DNA of 28,912 nucleotides, taken from Hypsibius dujardini (Eukaryota > Tardigrada > Eutardigrada > Parachela > Hypsibiidae). This document shows positions 1-9,918 of this stretch, in pieces (within the stretch, counting starts at the first letter, position 1; the number at the start of each line of letters is the position of its first letter). The position numbers were made by a program, and so were the translations under genes. The stretch covers positions 1-28,912 of the forward strand of contig LRSR01012415.1 of the NCBI GenBank assembly GCA_001579985.1. The letters are read 5' to 3'. The notes below the pieces were generated by a model. It had not been told where the DNA came from and did no database searches. It saw only the letters and a program-made list of their open reading frames with translations.

Positions 1-148
1 CACTGAATGACCAGTGACATATCGTTGTGCAGTTGTCATTCAGTGAACAAGGGAATTCTGGATATTGGCAAGTGCAGCTTATTCAAGCGTAGGCACAAGA
101 AAGGAATGACTAGAATGGACAATTATTAGCGATCACCAAAACGTGCCT

Positions 149-1137
149 CTAGCAAGAAAAGAAAGGGTATGTTGCCACGTTTGCAATGCCACACTGATTG
201 TCCTTATTCCGTGCCATCCAAATGTAACCGGAAATCCCCCATGAGGTTCCCCAATTCATCTTGACAATCCAATAATCACCGCCTGTTGCGTCTGTGCCAT
301 AGCCGACGATGAGGGCCGCATAATCGGCATTGGTGGACGAACACTTGGGCTCGTCATAAACTCCGCCGGTGTAAAACTGGAAGGAGTCTTGCGATGCATC
401 AAACTCAATGCTGACCGGTCCAGTCGTGGCGATGTAAGTTTGAAGAACTTTCTCGTCCTTGGCCGGAGACACGTAGTCGAATCCACTGACTCGCGCAGCA
501 CGCTTTGCCTGCCAGGACATTAAAAATACAGATAAAAAACGCTTGGACCTTTTCTTTCAAAATAATAAATATATTGGACGGTCGTACCGGATTATACTGG
601 CAAGTGTCGGCGCTCTGACTGGTGTGATCAGGATAGTCGGCAAGCGTTTCTATTCCCGTATCCCGGATATATCCATATATCTGATCGTATGTCCAAATTA
701 CCGGACCACAACCGGTATTTCCTGCAAAATAAGTGAACGGTAATTTTTTTGCAGACCAATCACCAGATGTACTAGTACTCGTACTGTCCTTGCAAAGTGT
801 GCAGCCATTGCAAATAACACAACAAGTATACAATATTTTTTAACGCTAAAATATTAAAATATTTAATATGCTTAATAGATTTGATAATCTAAAATATTTT
901 TTGTGAAAAACAATACTACAGTACAGTAAGACAGTTATCCTTACCTCCCTGAACGCAGTCGTTGAGATTTTGCTCACTCAGCGCGTTGAGCTGTCCAGTT
1001 TTCCGGAACCATTGCCCTTCTAGCGCGCCTGGAGAAGAACAAGGAACACCAAATTAGAAGCATCTGTAAAGTGCCCGACAGGCAGGCAGGCAGACAGGCA
1101 GGCAGACAAGCAAGCAGGTAGTCAGGCAGACAGACTT

Positions 1138-1174
<37 letters not shown>

Positions 1175-1919
1175 GAATCCAGCAAGCAATATAATACCAG
1201 TAATGCCGTAAAATCTCGGATCAAGGCAGCTGCTATTGCTTCTAACTGGCGTGACGTAACCCTCCGTTCGCCAATCGACCGAGGCTGGGAGTTCCACGTT
1301 TGTATTGAGACCAGTCATACATGCGCGATCTGCAGTGGTTGTCTTGTTATGATGGTGATGATGGTGATGATGATGGTGGTGATGGGGAGGGTGTGGGTGA
1401 CGGCCATGGTGGTGGTGACGGTGCTTGGACCTCCCACCGGATACCATTAATTCAGCGAACTCCTCCGCGGTCTGAAATAATTTTCATCCTTCCGTTAGTT
1501 GACTTATCCACACATATTGAGGACCGTATCAGCACAGCTTTTAATAGTGACGAACGACTAAAAAATGTACAGATGCATGTAGTTAATTTCATTCCGAACT
1601 TGCTCCTACCAAGTCGGCGAACTGATTCACTCCGAGTGTGAAGGTCGCTTCGCCCAAACTGTGAGCCAGATTGTGGTGTTGAATTTTCTTGAGGTTGCTC
1701 TCGAAGATCAGGCGTCGGTCGAACTCTTCCTTGTCGGTGTACGTTTTTCCTGTTTAAGATACTGTTGAACATGCGTCACAGCAGTGGGCCAACAAGGTTC
1801 GTACCATGTTTTGCCTTCCAAGCAGTCCAATCCTCATCCAGTTCAGTGTTAGGAGAAAAACGGGTTCGAGCGGCCACCAACACGACGAGAACCGCAATCG
1901 TAATGATGGCTAACTTCAT
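149..1919 (-). CDS. Cathepsin L-like secreted pseudo-protease with His-rich insert (6 exons)
   Basis: Six exons join in frame with GT-AG introns: 1919-1805, 1749-1610, 1471-1198, 1028-945, 721-588, 508-149, giving about 368 aa. Exon 1 starts with a signal peptide (MKLAIITIAVLVVLVAA). Exon 2 holds the ERFNIN-type I29 propeptide (EEFDRRLIFESN, then GVNQFADL). Exon 3 has a run of 12 His in a His/Pro/Arg-rich insert, then the mature start (LPASVDWRTEGYVTPV). Later exons keep the peptidase C1A fold signature (ALEGQWFRKTG, SEQNLNDC, IVGYGTD, GIANVATYP). The catalytic positions are changed: where family members have Cys-Trp after GS, this protein has Pro-Arg; the active-site His is Tyr (NADYAAL); the Asn of NSWG is Met (KMNWG). 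The oxyanion Gln is also Asn. The frame is otherwise clean, so I infer a secreted or lysosomal non-catalytic paralogue rather than a simple pseudogene. Exon joins are inferred from splice motifs and family alignment from memory. Confidence 0.85.
1078..1173. repeat. (CAGA)n / (CAGG)n microsatellite
   Basis: Degenerate CAGG and CAGA units followed by a clean CAGA run lie inside the intron between exons 3 and 4 of the cathepsin-like gene. Open frames across it (repeated VCLS peptides) are artefacts of the repeat. Confidence 0.9.
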
Positions 1920-2679
1920 GATTCGATTTTGAGGCAAAAAAATGGTTAATGAAAACCCGAAATCCACTGCAGCAGAGCACGCGTTTGTGTGCTATTTACC
2001 CGAGCAAGGTTGTCTACAAATGCTGACAGGTGGGCCAGCTGCCAGTGGGACGATGTGAGATAACATTCACGGGTACACATGACAGTCAGACTTGACCGGC
2101 ACCTTATCGACGGGCCTCACGTCCTCACGCGGAGTTCCATAGAGTCATCTTTCCTGCTCACGCGAACCAATCTTATCTCTTCATTCCCAGGCATTAGTGG
2201 ATTAATTAACGGTCGATCATAAGAAGCCATGGAAATAGAAATTGCGTGTCATACGGAACAGACTCTGGTAGATCTGTGTTTGAGGTTAAGAACCTCCCAG
2301 ATTGAGAAGCAGACCGTCCCGAAAGTGGATGACGATAGGTATGGCGGATGGTCAGACATGTTACTGCGTCTTGGCGTTCAGTCTATGGGTCTATACTTGA
2401 ACGATCATAGCCGTTCAAGGAAGAAGTGTAATGATCATCGGGTCAAATTACCCATGCGGGACTGCACAGTCGTCTAGATCGGCAGTACGTCCTCCTCAGT
2501 GGCATTGTCTTGTGCGCATGAAGTACTGGTGATCTCACAAAAATGAAAGGTAAGGTGAATTGCATTTTTAAAATTTAAAATAAGAGACATGGATGCTTTG
2601 CGCTTGCGCTTTGGAATTGTTCGTTTGAGCTTCGTACTAGCTACTTCGTATTGTGCTAGTAGTAGTACACACATGGCCA
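1920..2679. other. Intergenic region, no gene seen
   Basis: This holds the upstream side of the cathepsin-like gene. A TAAATAG sequence on the minus strand lies roughly 75 bp before its start codon, but I see no clear TATA box or other gene. Short ORFs here have no recognisable domain. Confidence 0.5.
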
Positions 2680-2985
2680 CAATTTTGGGTGGCAGACTTT
2701 AAGCCAAAAAGGGTGGTCCGAGTTCCAGCCGAATTGAGTCACCGCGCGCACTCGCTCTTGACCACAGCTGACCAAACAGCCTTTATTCTATTGATCGATT
2801 GATCGATTGATCGATTGATTGAATTTGTTTATTTTGGCGGAATTTAGAGCAAATTGCTGAATCTGATTTTTTCTGCTGGGCCGGGCATTAAATCGAAAAT
2901 TCAGGAGAAAGCAGTGGCAAGCTCTAGCCAAGAGTGGCTCAAACCCAGACCACCCTGATGGCTCGAACTCTGCCACTCAAAATTG
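2680..2985. mobile_element. MITE-like element with about 50-bp imperfect terminal inverted repeats
   Basis: The left arm (2680-2730, starting CAATTTTGGGTGGCAGA) is matched in reverse complement by the right arm (2936-2985, ending CAAAATTG). The arms share the blocks CAATTTTG, GTGGCAGA, GGGTGGTC and AGCC, with several mismatches. The roughly 306-bp span has no coding content and includes a short (TTGATCGA)n tract at about 2790-2823. It is inferred to be a non-autonomous DNA transposon; I did not find an unambiguous target-site duplication. Confidence 0.6.
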
Positions 2986-3074
2986 TAGTCACGTGTGCAG
3001 TAGAAATCATACACGAATCGGAAAGTCGGCTACGAAAGCACACACCATCAACATGGTCCTCGGTAAAGATTAAT

Positions 3075-3223
3075 TACTGCATTTTCGCGTTAGACAGGGA
3101 CAGCGTACGAGCTGTGGAACGTTTAATCGGCCACGCGGCGCTTGTGCTGTGTGTACGGTGCACACAGCCGTGCACACGTTTCACTCCACTACGACTGTCC
3201 CTGTCTATCGCGAAAATACAGTA
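3075..3223. mobile_element. Short MITE with 29-bp inverted repeats and TA ends
   Basis: The arms 3075-3103 and 3195-3223 are reverse complements with two mismatches, sharing ATTTTCGCG and TAGACAGGGACAG. Each arm is bounded by TA, which fits a TA target-site duplication of the Tc1/mariner superfamily. The total of 149 bp has no coding capacity. The centre also contains a weaker palindrome around GTGCACAC. Confidence 0.7.
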
Positions 3224-3641
3224 CCGGACTGATTGAAAAAAAGAAGTTTTAACTTCTTCGTTTAATGTCAGCCAGTTCAAGACATAGAAAAGCTAGAAAT
3301 TACTTGGAAATGCAGTGCGTATGCTGTTCGAACTACAGGGTTCTAAGAATTAAACCAAAGGCGGAACTTCATTGAGTCGTGCGAAGCCTGATTAAACGAA
3401 TTCGACATTGTGAAACGAATACACGGACTATGCTCGTCTGTTAAAAATAATTTTAATGCTCGAAATTCGAAAGATTCTGTATATCACTACTCTTATTTTA
3501 CTTCTCGTATTTCGATATTATTTGGAGATTGCCTGGTTGTTTCTCCTCCAGCTTCTAGAGCAGTAATTGATACTTTATAGTGATCACGCTAGACTCAGGC
3601 TACACCTCAGGCTCTGTACCTTACTTGACTCACCCAAAAGG
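3224..3641. other. AT-rich intergenic region with the upstream part of a duplicated unit
   Basis: No gene is seen. From about 3560 onward the sequence matches the region from about 6865 (TTGATACTTTATAGTG, TCTAGACTC-type blocks), which is the upstream part of the cysteine-rich gene duplication. Confidence 0.5.
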
Positions 3642-4028
3642 ATGTCTCCATATATCACAATTCTCGTGCTCACGGTGATCTGCTTAGCATCAGTTACTGG
3701 TGAATGACATTCTTTCTTCTACATCCCAATCTTTGTTTATATAAAATGGCATATTATGCTTTGTGCATTTATTATTTATTTATCCGTTTCAGTAGCCGAT
3801 AAGAAAAGCGTTTGCGCGGGAGTGAGAGCCGACCATAAGCAGTCTGGATGTCCGCAGTTTCGACACGCAAGGTGTGTCGCCGTTGCCGGTCACCGACGCT
3901 GGTTCATGGGACAACAAGAAGTATCCGGGAAATGCTTCACCTCACAAAACTGCCAGTGTGCTAACATCATGAGTCCTTGCGTGGCTACGCCGACGTGTCC
4001 GAAAATCCCCTCGGCCAAATGTGTCTAA
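3642..4028 (+). CDS. Small cysteine-rich secreted protein, copy 1 (2 exons)
   Basis: Exon 1 (3642-3699) encodes a signal peptide (MSPYITILVLTVICLASVT). A 93-bp intron (GTGAAT...TTTCAG) follows, and exon 2 (3793-4028) encodes a mature peptide with nine or so Cys residues and the motifs CAGVRADHK, RHARCVAVAG and CQCANIMSPCV. The predicted protein is about 97 aa. I do not recognise the family; it is a secreted, disulfide-rich peptide by inspection only. An in-frame ATG at 3756 inside the intron would give another hydrophobic N-terminus by unspliced reading. Compared with copy 2 the end is two bases shorter near 4024, which brings in an early TAA and removes a CC-containing tail. Confidence 0.65.
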
Positions 4029-4574
4029 TTGCTGCGGCGCCTATTTCTATGAAGGTAGTCAGGAAGTAACCTCTCGTTGCTGACAATTGGCAACACATTT
4101 TAGTCGTTAATTCATCTCTACCGCCTCTTGGTGTTAGATACCGCTGTTAATACTTACAGCGCACGAATGATTCAATTTTAAGGATATTTTGTGGCTCACG
4201 TGTATGTCCATCGTAGCCAGTACAGAAATTAAAATCAATGCAATCAGTTGTGCCTGACCTAACGAAAGGCCCCGTGGTGATTGATCGAAGACCAACTGGT
4301 CAAGGAAAGTCCGAAGAGAAAGACAGCAGCACTCCTCTTTCTCTGAGTATATTCCAACGAAAACATTTTCCACGCGACCGGGTAATAGCGTGGGGCAGAC
4401 ATCATCAATTGAAAGGATAAAAAACATCGAAATTCCAGGGTTGAAAAACTATACAACCTCCGATGCAGTGGTGATAAAACAAGGTAATCGACCGAAGTAT
4501 CAAGACTAAAACCGAAAAGCCAGAAACATTACACATTGCCCCAAATTCAGGCGTCGGTTTGAAGATTTGACTGA
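4029..4574. other. Intergenic region, no gene seen
   Basis: No domain or splice-supported ORF was recognised. In particular I see no Kelch-repeat coding sequence here, although this is where the C-terminal exons of the adjacent minus-strand KLHL gene would be expected. Confidence 0.5.
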
Positions 4575-5754
4575 TCAGTCGCTATCGCAGTACGAGCAGT
4601 CGCAGTGTCGGGAGGACTGCGACCAGTACTGCGGTATCCTGGGCTGCGGTACCTTGGGCTGCGGTTCCTTGGGTTTGGCCAACATCGGCTTTCTAGGTCT
4701 GGTACGAGGTCCCTGCATTTCTGACCGCTCGGCCGGGAGCAAAATTTGGTAGTTTTTGGCTTCGTCGACAATCTCTCGGCATCGTTTGTCAGACTTGACC
4801 AGTGGTTCATGATCGACTGTGTTGACCAGAAATTTCGACGCCACGAGGCAGAGACGAATATTCTCGAGGACGACAGCGACATGAACACGTCGCTCCCGTA
4901 CATCGTGCCTCAACCAACTGACCGCAGCCTGAAAACCAAGAAGAATATGCATTGAAGCTGGGTTATCGGTTGTCCACCTACGCGTTCATTGGTCAGGTTA
5001 CCCATCTAAAAATCTGTCATTAATAGCTCAAGCTTCTTCTTGTCTATTTATCGGGATTCCATTTAAACACTTTCTCAAGCATATTTGTCTGTCTGACTCG
5101 TTTGAAACAAACTTTGAGCACAATCTCTTACCTGATAAACTTGTTCTTCGTTTCGCACATTCAACTCATCGCTCTGAATCAAATCCACCAGTTGGGCAAC
5201 CGGCAACAACAGAAACTCCTCGCTCACCACCACATCCGTGAAATTCTGGTGGGCGAACCGGTTAGCCGCCTTCAACAAATCACGACAGCTATATGCATCC
5301 GCAAATGACCGAATTCCCAAACAATTCGACGGATCCAGCTGTTTCTTCAAAAAATCGCAGCAGTTGTCCTGAATTTCTTGTATTTGGAGGAGACAGGCGG
5401 CCGGTAAAAGTGTCTGAACGTTTCGCTCTTCAATGCTGATCTTTCCGGTGTATGCGAAGTCCACCAAGTCTTGCACGGCAGTTTCATCGATGTCGTGAAG
5501 AGTTACGTCCGTCTGGCGGCTTTCGTCGAGGGCTCCAGTAAACATGGCTCGAAAGTATGGACTGAAAAGAACAAATTGAAGCATATGTAGTAAAAATTAC
5601 AGACAGAGATAGAAAATGCCAGAGCCTGAAAACAAGTTGGCAGGTAGTCAAATCAGTAAACCCAGAGACAAATATATAATGAACCATAGAGAGACGCACA
5701 TATAAAAATAAACGTTCTGTTGATCAGGCAGGCAGGCAGGCAGGCAGACAACAG

Positions 5755-5794
<40 letters not shown>

Positions 5795-6029
5795 TGGAGA
5801 GACGGAAAAGCTGACAGTACCTGCAGGCAGCTAGTACAGCTCGATGAGCGAAAATTTGGCGTTCTCCGACAAGGATAGTAACATCACAGAGTTCGTTGTT
5901 GCGTCTGAGTTCGCACAACAAAGCGAGAATGTCCTGATGATGCTTATCGGAAACGTACAACGTCTTACCGGAAGCGGACGAAAATTCTGAGGCGGAAACG
6001 TCCGGGAAACGTTCGATACTGCCTGCCAT
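4575..6029 (-). CDS. Kelch-like (KLHL20/diablo-type) BTB-BACK protein lacking Kelch repeats
   Basis: Three coding exons: 6029-5821 (starts [10 protein letters not shown]), 5561-5132 and 4928-4575, joined with GT-AG introns, about 330 aa. Residues of roughly 40-140 form a BTB domain ([30 protein letters not shown]); about 145-250 form BACK ([41 protein letters not shown]). The end of the BACK region continues as in KLHL20 ([16 protein letters not shown]). The Kelch propeller that should follow is absent; a short Pro/Gln/Lys tail ends at a TGA. A possible donor (AAG then GTACCG) lies in that tail, so a distant exon cannot be excluded, but none is found down to position 1 apart from the separate cathepsin gene. 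The family acts as substrate adaptors of Cul3 ubiquitin ligases; without Kelch this one would bind Cul3 but not the usual substrates. An acceptor just upstream (about 6163) suggests a 5' UTR exon further right. Confidence 0.8.
5726..5794. repeat. (CAGG)n/(CAGA)n microsatellite
   Basis: Clean CAGG then CAGA runs sit in the first intron of the KLHL-like gene. Confidence 0.9.
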
Positions 6030-6926
6030 TTTACGACGAAATGAGTGGCGTCCGGGAAAGCGAAAACCCCACAGCAACCGCGACAACCGAGATGGCTTGT
6101 GGAGGAAAGGCACGGTGGAATGGGACACGCTGGAGATGTGGGACGATCCTCTCTGCCGTCTGTCAAACAGAAAAAAAAACAATTAATAACACATAGGGTC
6201 TTTTTTAGCAACCTAAAGTAGTTGGAACAAGCAAGCGGGGCACAGTAACAAGACATGACATGAGTGGAGTGACGCACCCTGAAACAAAAGGTAGCTCATA
6301 TGAAAGGGCTGTAGGTGCAGTAGTAGACTCTCCATCAGCTCTTTTTATTATGAGCAGCCAGGCGTGGTTAGATGACACATCGCACGGGTTAGGTGACGAA
6401 GTTGATGAAAGGCGCCAATATGGAAATGAACGTGGCGCCCTCTCGTGCTTGACAGCTGGAAACACAAAACGATTATCAATCTTATCTATTACTGTATTTT
6501 AAATCATGTCGTATTAAAAAATCTAGGCTTTTTATTTTTTCAGACCGTATGTCCGTATGTGTGTCTGGCAGTCTGTCTGTCTGTCTGTCTGTCTGGCTGG
6601 CAGTCATGGGCGGGGTAATCACATTCAGTGCTCGCATGATTGGCCAGTGAAGTCTAGGGCGCCATACCTTTCGGACTACAGTGAATATCAAGCTCGAGCG
6701 TTGCCGAAGATGAACGTCTGAAAGCTTTGGGGACTGGCTCAATAAAGAATAAAATCTGTTCGTTCTCAGTACTAGTAAGAAATATCTGAACTTAAGACAT
6801 CAGTTCTGATTTCGCAAACAAATTGACTGAGCTCCTCGGTCTTTCCCTCGATCGCGTCGAATGCTAGTTGATACTTTATAGTGGTCATGCTAGACTCAGG
6901 CTACCTTACTTCACTCAGCCAAAAGG
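6030..6926. other. KLHL 5' region and intergenic DNA with a (CTGT)n tract
   Basis: The KLHL 5' UTR exon and its acceptor lie near 6163. The tract at 6571-6600 is (CTGT)n, the reverse of the other CAGA tracts. An 80-codon plus-strand ORF at 6260-6502 has no recognisable domain and I do not call it. The segment from about 6865 begins the duplicated unit of the cysteine-rich gene. Confidence 0.5.
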
Positions 6927-7356
6927 ATATCTTCATGTATTAAGATTCTCCTGCTCACGTTGATCTGCTTAGCATCAGGTTACCGGTGAATGACCCTCTT
7001 TCTTCTACATCCCAATCTTTGTTTAATATAAAATGGCATATTATGCTCTGTGTATCGTATCTTATTTATCCGTTTCAGTAGCCGAAAAGAAAAGCGTTTG
7101 CGCGGGAGTGAGAGCCGACCATAAGCAGTCTGGATATCTGCAGTTTCGACACGCAAGGTGTGTCGCCGTTGCCGGTCACCGACGCTGGTTCATGGGGCAA
7201 CAAGAAGTATCCGGGAAATACTTCCCCTCACAAAACTGCCAGTGTGCCAACTTCATGAGTCCCTGCGTGGCTACGCTAACCTTTCCGAAAATCCCCTCGG
7301 CCAAATGTATGCCCAACTGCTGCGGCGCCTATTTCTATGAAAGTACAGAAGAGTGA
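6927..7356 (+). pseudogene. Small cysteine-rich secreted protein, copy 2 (damaged)
   Basis: A close duplicate of 3642-4028. The position of the copy 1 start codon reads ATA here (6927-6929), and the signal-peptide exon has an extra G before the donor, which breaks the exon 1 frame. Exon 2 (7079-7356) remains open; it has Cys-to-Tyr/Phe changes at three positions (GYLQF, GKYF, LTFPK) but keeps a longer tail with CC and ends in TGA. An in-frame ATG at 7033 within the former intron gives a hydrophobic leader followed by exon 2, so expression from that start cannot be excluded. The mix of lost cysteines and lost start suggests relaxed selection. Confidence 0.55.
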
Positions 7357-7723
7357 GCCAGCGAAGTTGGGACAGTTTCCGTTTAACGCATTCTGAAGAG
7401 GTTCTCTACGCCATAAATTGTCCAAGTTATTTGTATTTAAAAGCCCATGATTACCTCTACCAAAAAAGTTAAGTTGATGAGGAATTTGGACTTCTAAATA
7501 ATTTTAGAATTTACTTTAACCGACCAGGGTGAGAAAAATGCATAAAATTTTAAACAACAAAATCAGAAATCAGCTTGATCGGGAGCATTTTTTGTACTTT
7601 TTCTCATTAATTTCTCTACTGCTATCATTTCATTATTATTCCGGCATTTATTATCCTTATAAAAACCTTCTTACATTTGAAAAATTGGTAAAATAGACAG
7701 TGGTCAAGCGCTAATCTTCAAAA
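7357..7723. other. AT-rich intergenic region, nothing recognised
   Basis: No ORF, repeat or RNA gene is supported here. Confidence 0.5.
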
Positions 7724-8080
7724 CTCGTGCGAAAATTGACTTTTATCCGATGCATGATCCGATACAAAAAACGGATATCCGATGCATGGTCCGATACAAA
7801 AAACGGATATCCAGATGCATGGTCCGATACAAAAAACGGATATCCGATGCATGATCCGATACAAAAACGGATATCCGATGCATGATCCGATACAAAAAAC
7901 GGATATCCGATGCATGATCCGATACAAAAAACGGTTATCCGATGCATGGTCCGATCCAAAAAACGGATATCCGATGCATGGTCCGATACAAAAAACGGAT
8001 ATCCAATGCATGGTCCGATACAAAAAACGGATATCCGATGCATGGTCCGATACAACTTATTTGAGGCATTTTCGCACGAG
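7724..8080. repeat. 32-bp minisatellite bounded by a 13-bp inverted repeat
   Basis: About nine full copies plus one partial copy of a 32-bp unit run from 7747 to about 8054. Each unit carries two palindromes, GGATATCC and ATGCAT, plus CCGATACAAAAAACGG. The array is bounded by CTCGTGCGAAAAT (7724-7736) and its exact reverse complement (8068-8080). Reading frames on both strands through it are artefacts of the unit length. The layout resembles non-autonomous elements with tandem-repeat cores known in some invertebrates; that assignment is inference. Confidence 0.85.
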
Positions 8081-8301
8081 AAAGGCCCATTTTCATACTG
8101 GAGGGTGATCTTTTACCAAACAGCAGTACACTGAAAAAATTGTTTTTCAATCCGATTTCAATAACACGTTCAGTGGGAACTCCACAATCCGATTCTTTCA
8201 GAATCAAATCAATGAACTGCCAAATGAGACTTTTGTTCGAGCTTTTCTTGATAAAAGATGGCATCAGAGCCTGGTATTTGTTAGCCCGGAAGCAGCATAC
8301 T

Positions 8302-8355
8302 AGGCCATATGGCCGACTTTGGTGACCTTTGGTGACCTATGAAGGTCATGGGAGA
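8302..8355. repeat. Left terminal inverted repeat
   Basis: Starts AGGCCATATGGCC and contains TGACCT at 8323-8328 and 8333-8338 and AGGTCA at 8343-8348, that is half-sites every 10 bp. It matches 28859-28912 in reverse complement without mismatch. A partial second copy (AGGCCATATGG at 8359) follows directly and dissolves into a TG repeat. Confidence 0.95.
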
Positions 8356-8358
8356 ACT

Positions 8359-8405
8359 AGGCCATATGGCTGACTTTGGTGTGTATGTGTGTGTGTATGT
8401 GTGTA

Positions 8406-8441
<36 letters not shown>

Positions 8442-8584
8442 GGGAAGTGAGTCAGCCAGTCGGCTAACCGGAAGCGCTGGACCGTGACCAGCAAATGTAT
8501 CACATTGTTGGTGGACATATTGAATTAATTAATTCGCACCTCCTGCGAAGTGCGTGTGTGTGTGTGTGTGTCTGTGTGTCTGTG
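8359..8584. repeat. Partial inner TIR copy and (TG)n microsatellites
   Basis: The sequence 8359-8381 repeats the TIR start with one change, then runs into (TG)n to about 8440; a second TG tract lies at about 8551-8584. The microsatellite probably expanded from the GGTGTG of the repeat. Confidence 0.8.
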
Positions 8585-8945
8585 TCTCGTTACTAATCAG
8601 TCGTTACTTATTATCCTACTTATTATTATTATTTTTCTTCGTCTTTGAATCCTGGAAATTCGGCAGATTTTTTTCAGTTGCTGATCTGGTTCGTGAGTGT
8701 GTTTGTGTGTCTAGAAGAAGGAGAACATCGACTCATCCTCGTGTCAAGTAAGTTCCGCTGCGTGCCGTTGGTGCGTTCGTTCCTTTCTGTTTCACGCTAA
8801 AACAGTTCATCTATAATCAGCCATATGCGAACGCGTCTCAATAAAGCTGATTATTTTTACACATGCTTCCATAATCTTCAGCTCACTTTGTTTAACCAGT
8901 CAACCACACAGGCAGACAGACAGACGACAACAGACACAGACAGAT

Positions 8946-9003
<58 letters not shown>

Positions 9004-9483
9004 TACACCTGCCCCTTTTCTCCCGGTTCCTTCCTCCGGAAACCATTCGTCTGTTCATCCATACATGAACAAAGACAGCCAGACAGACAACGGAGACAAG
9101 CAAGCAAGCCAATTAAGCCTCCTCCATAACCATCTTTTCTTACAAACAATTTCCTTTTGTCCGGTTAATCCGACATGATGTCTGTCTGTTTGTGCGGAGT
9201 ATACGTTACCAGTCAAGCATGCTAGGGAAATTTGTCTGTTTCTTCTCTTACTGTCTATCTTGTGTTTGTCTGTCTGGCGCTTTGAACACATAGGACATGA
9301 GGGTGAAAATATTATTGCTTTGTAAATAATTTATTAGTATTACTGCTTCTGTGAGGTTGAGGAGAGCGGGGGGGGGGAGAGAATGTATTTTACTCGTAAT
9401 TCGTATTTATTTTCTTTGTTTTATTTAGATTGAAAAAATGGATTAAATTTCGTTTTTATGAAAAATATTATTTCGACTAGAAA
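8585..9483. other. Subterminal non-coding region with (CAGA)n and a possible 5' UTR intron
   Basis: A (CAGA)n tract runs at about 8909-9002 with smaller CAGA/TCTG tracts to 9275. A strong donor GTAAGT lies at 8748 and a possible acceptor (TTTCGACTAG) ends just before the first gene at 9484, so the first gene may have a spliced leader. AATAAA occurs near 8840. I see no coding sequence; Cys/Leu/Ser-rich ORFs are repeat artefacts. Confidence 0.5.
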
Positions 9484-9918
9484 ATGGACAACGTGTGGTC
9501 GTACCTGACTCAGCGTGGTCGTTCACTTGTTGCCGGCAACTACCGTCATCGCCGAACAGACGTGAACTACTATGACGAAGACGAGAATGAATGGGAAACC
9601 ATGGAGGCTGCTGTGAAGGACGTGTGCGGGTTCCGTCTTCGTCGTTATCGTTTGCATGTCACGCAGGTGGCAAAGGACATGATAGACGAAGACTATAAGC
9701 CGTATTTTGTGCGGGTGAGCGAACGTTTGGAGGAGCAGCGGAAACAGTTGAAGGAGCAAAAGAAGCAGATAGAGCAGCAAAAAAAGGAGCTGCAGCAGCA
9801 AAAGAAGGAGCTGCAGCAGCAGCAGCAGTTGTGGCTGCTGTCGCAGAAGCAAGTGTTGAAAAAGCTGAGAAAGCAATTGGAGCAGCATCAGCAGCAGCAT
9901 CAGCAGCAGCAGCAGTAG
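9484..9918 (+). CDS. Hypothetical coiled-coil protein
   Basis: 144 aa. The first 80 residues are mixed and charged (MDNVWSYLTQRGRSLVAG, later DEDENEWETM). From about residue 80 to the end it is a Glu/Gln/Lys coiled coil with repeated QKKELQQ units ending in poly-Gln. ATG in AAAATGG context; stop TAG. It is the first gene of the element and runs in the same direction as PolB. I do not recognise a family. The CAG-rich tail is likely length-variable. A 125-codon Leu-rich ORF opposite is its shadow. Confidence 0.65.
   Translation: MDNVWSYLTQRGRSLVAGNYRHRRTDVNYYDEDENEWETMEAAVKDVCGFRLRRYRLHVTQVAKDMIDEDYKPYFVRVSERLEEQRKQLKEQKKQIEQQKKELQQQKKELQQQQQLWLLSQKQVLKKLRKQLEQHQQQHQQQQQ

Noticed and set aside
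1136-1447. Loss of the catalytic Cys exon of the cathepsin gene
   Set aside because: At first the active-site exon seemed absent, but exon 3 continues to 1198 and aligns without gap to the GSCW region, with Pro at the Cys position; it is a substitution, not a missing exon.
7747-8054. CRISPR-like array
   Set aside because: Units are contiguous 32-bp tandem copies with no spacers, in animal DNA; it is a minisatellite.
7935-8264. 109-codon minus-strand ORF ending in the minisatellite
   Set aside because: The first 60 residues look protein-like, but no family is recognised and the rest is repeat; too weak to call.
8892-9149. ORFs rich in VCLS repeats
   Set aside because: Produced by the (CAGA)n microsatellite in two frames.
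9523-9900. 125-codon Leu-rich minus-strand ORF
   Set aside because: Antisense of the CAG/AAG-rich coiled-coil gene; composition is a shadow.
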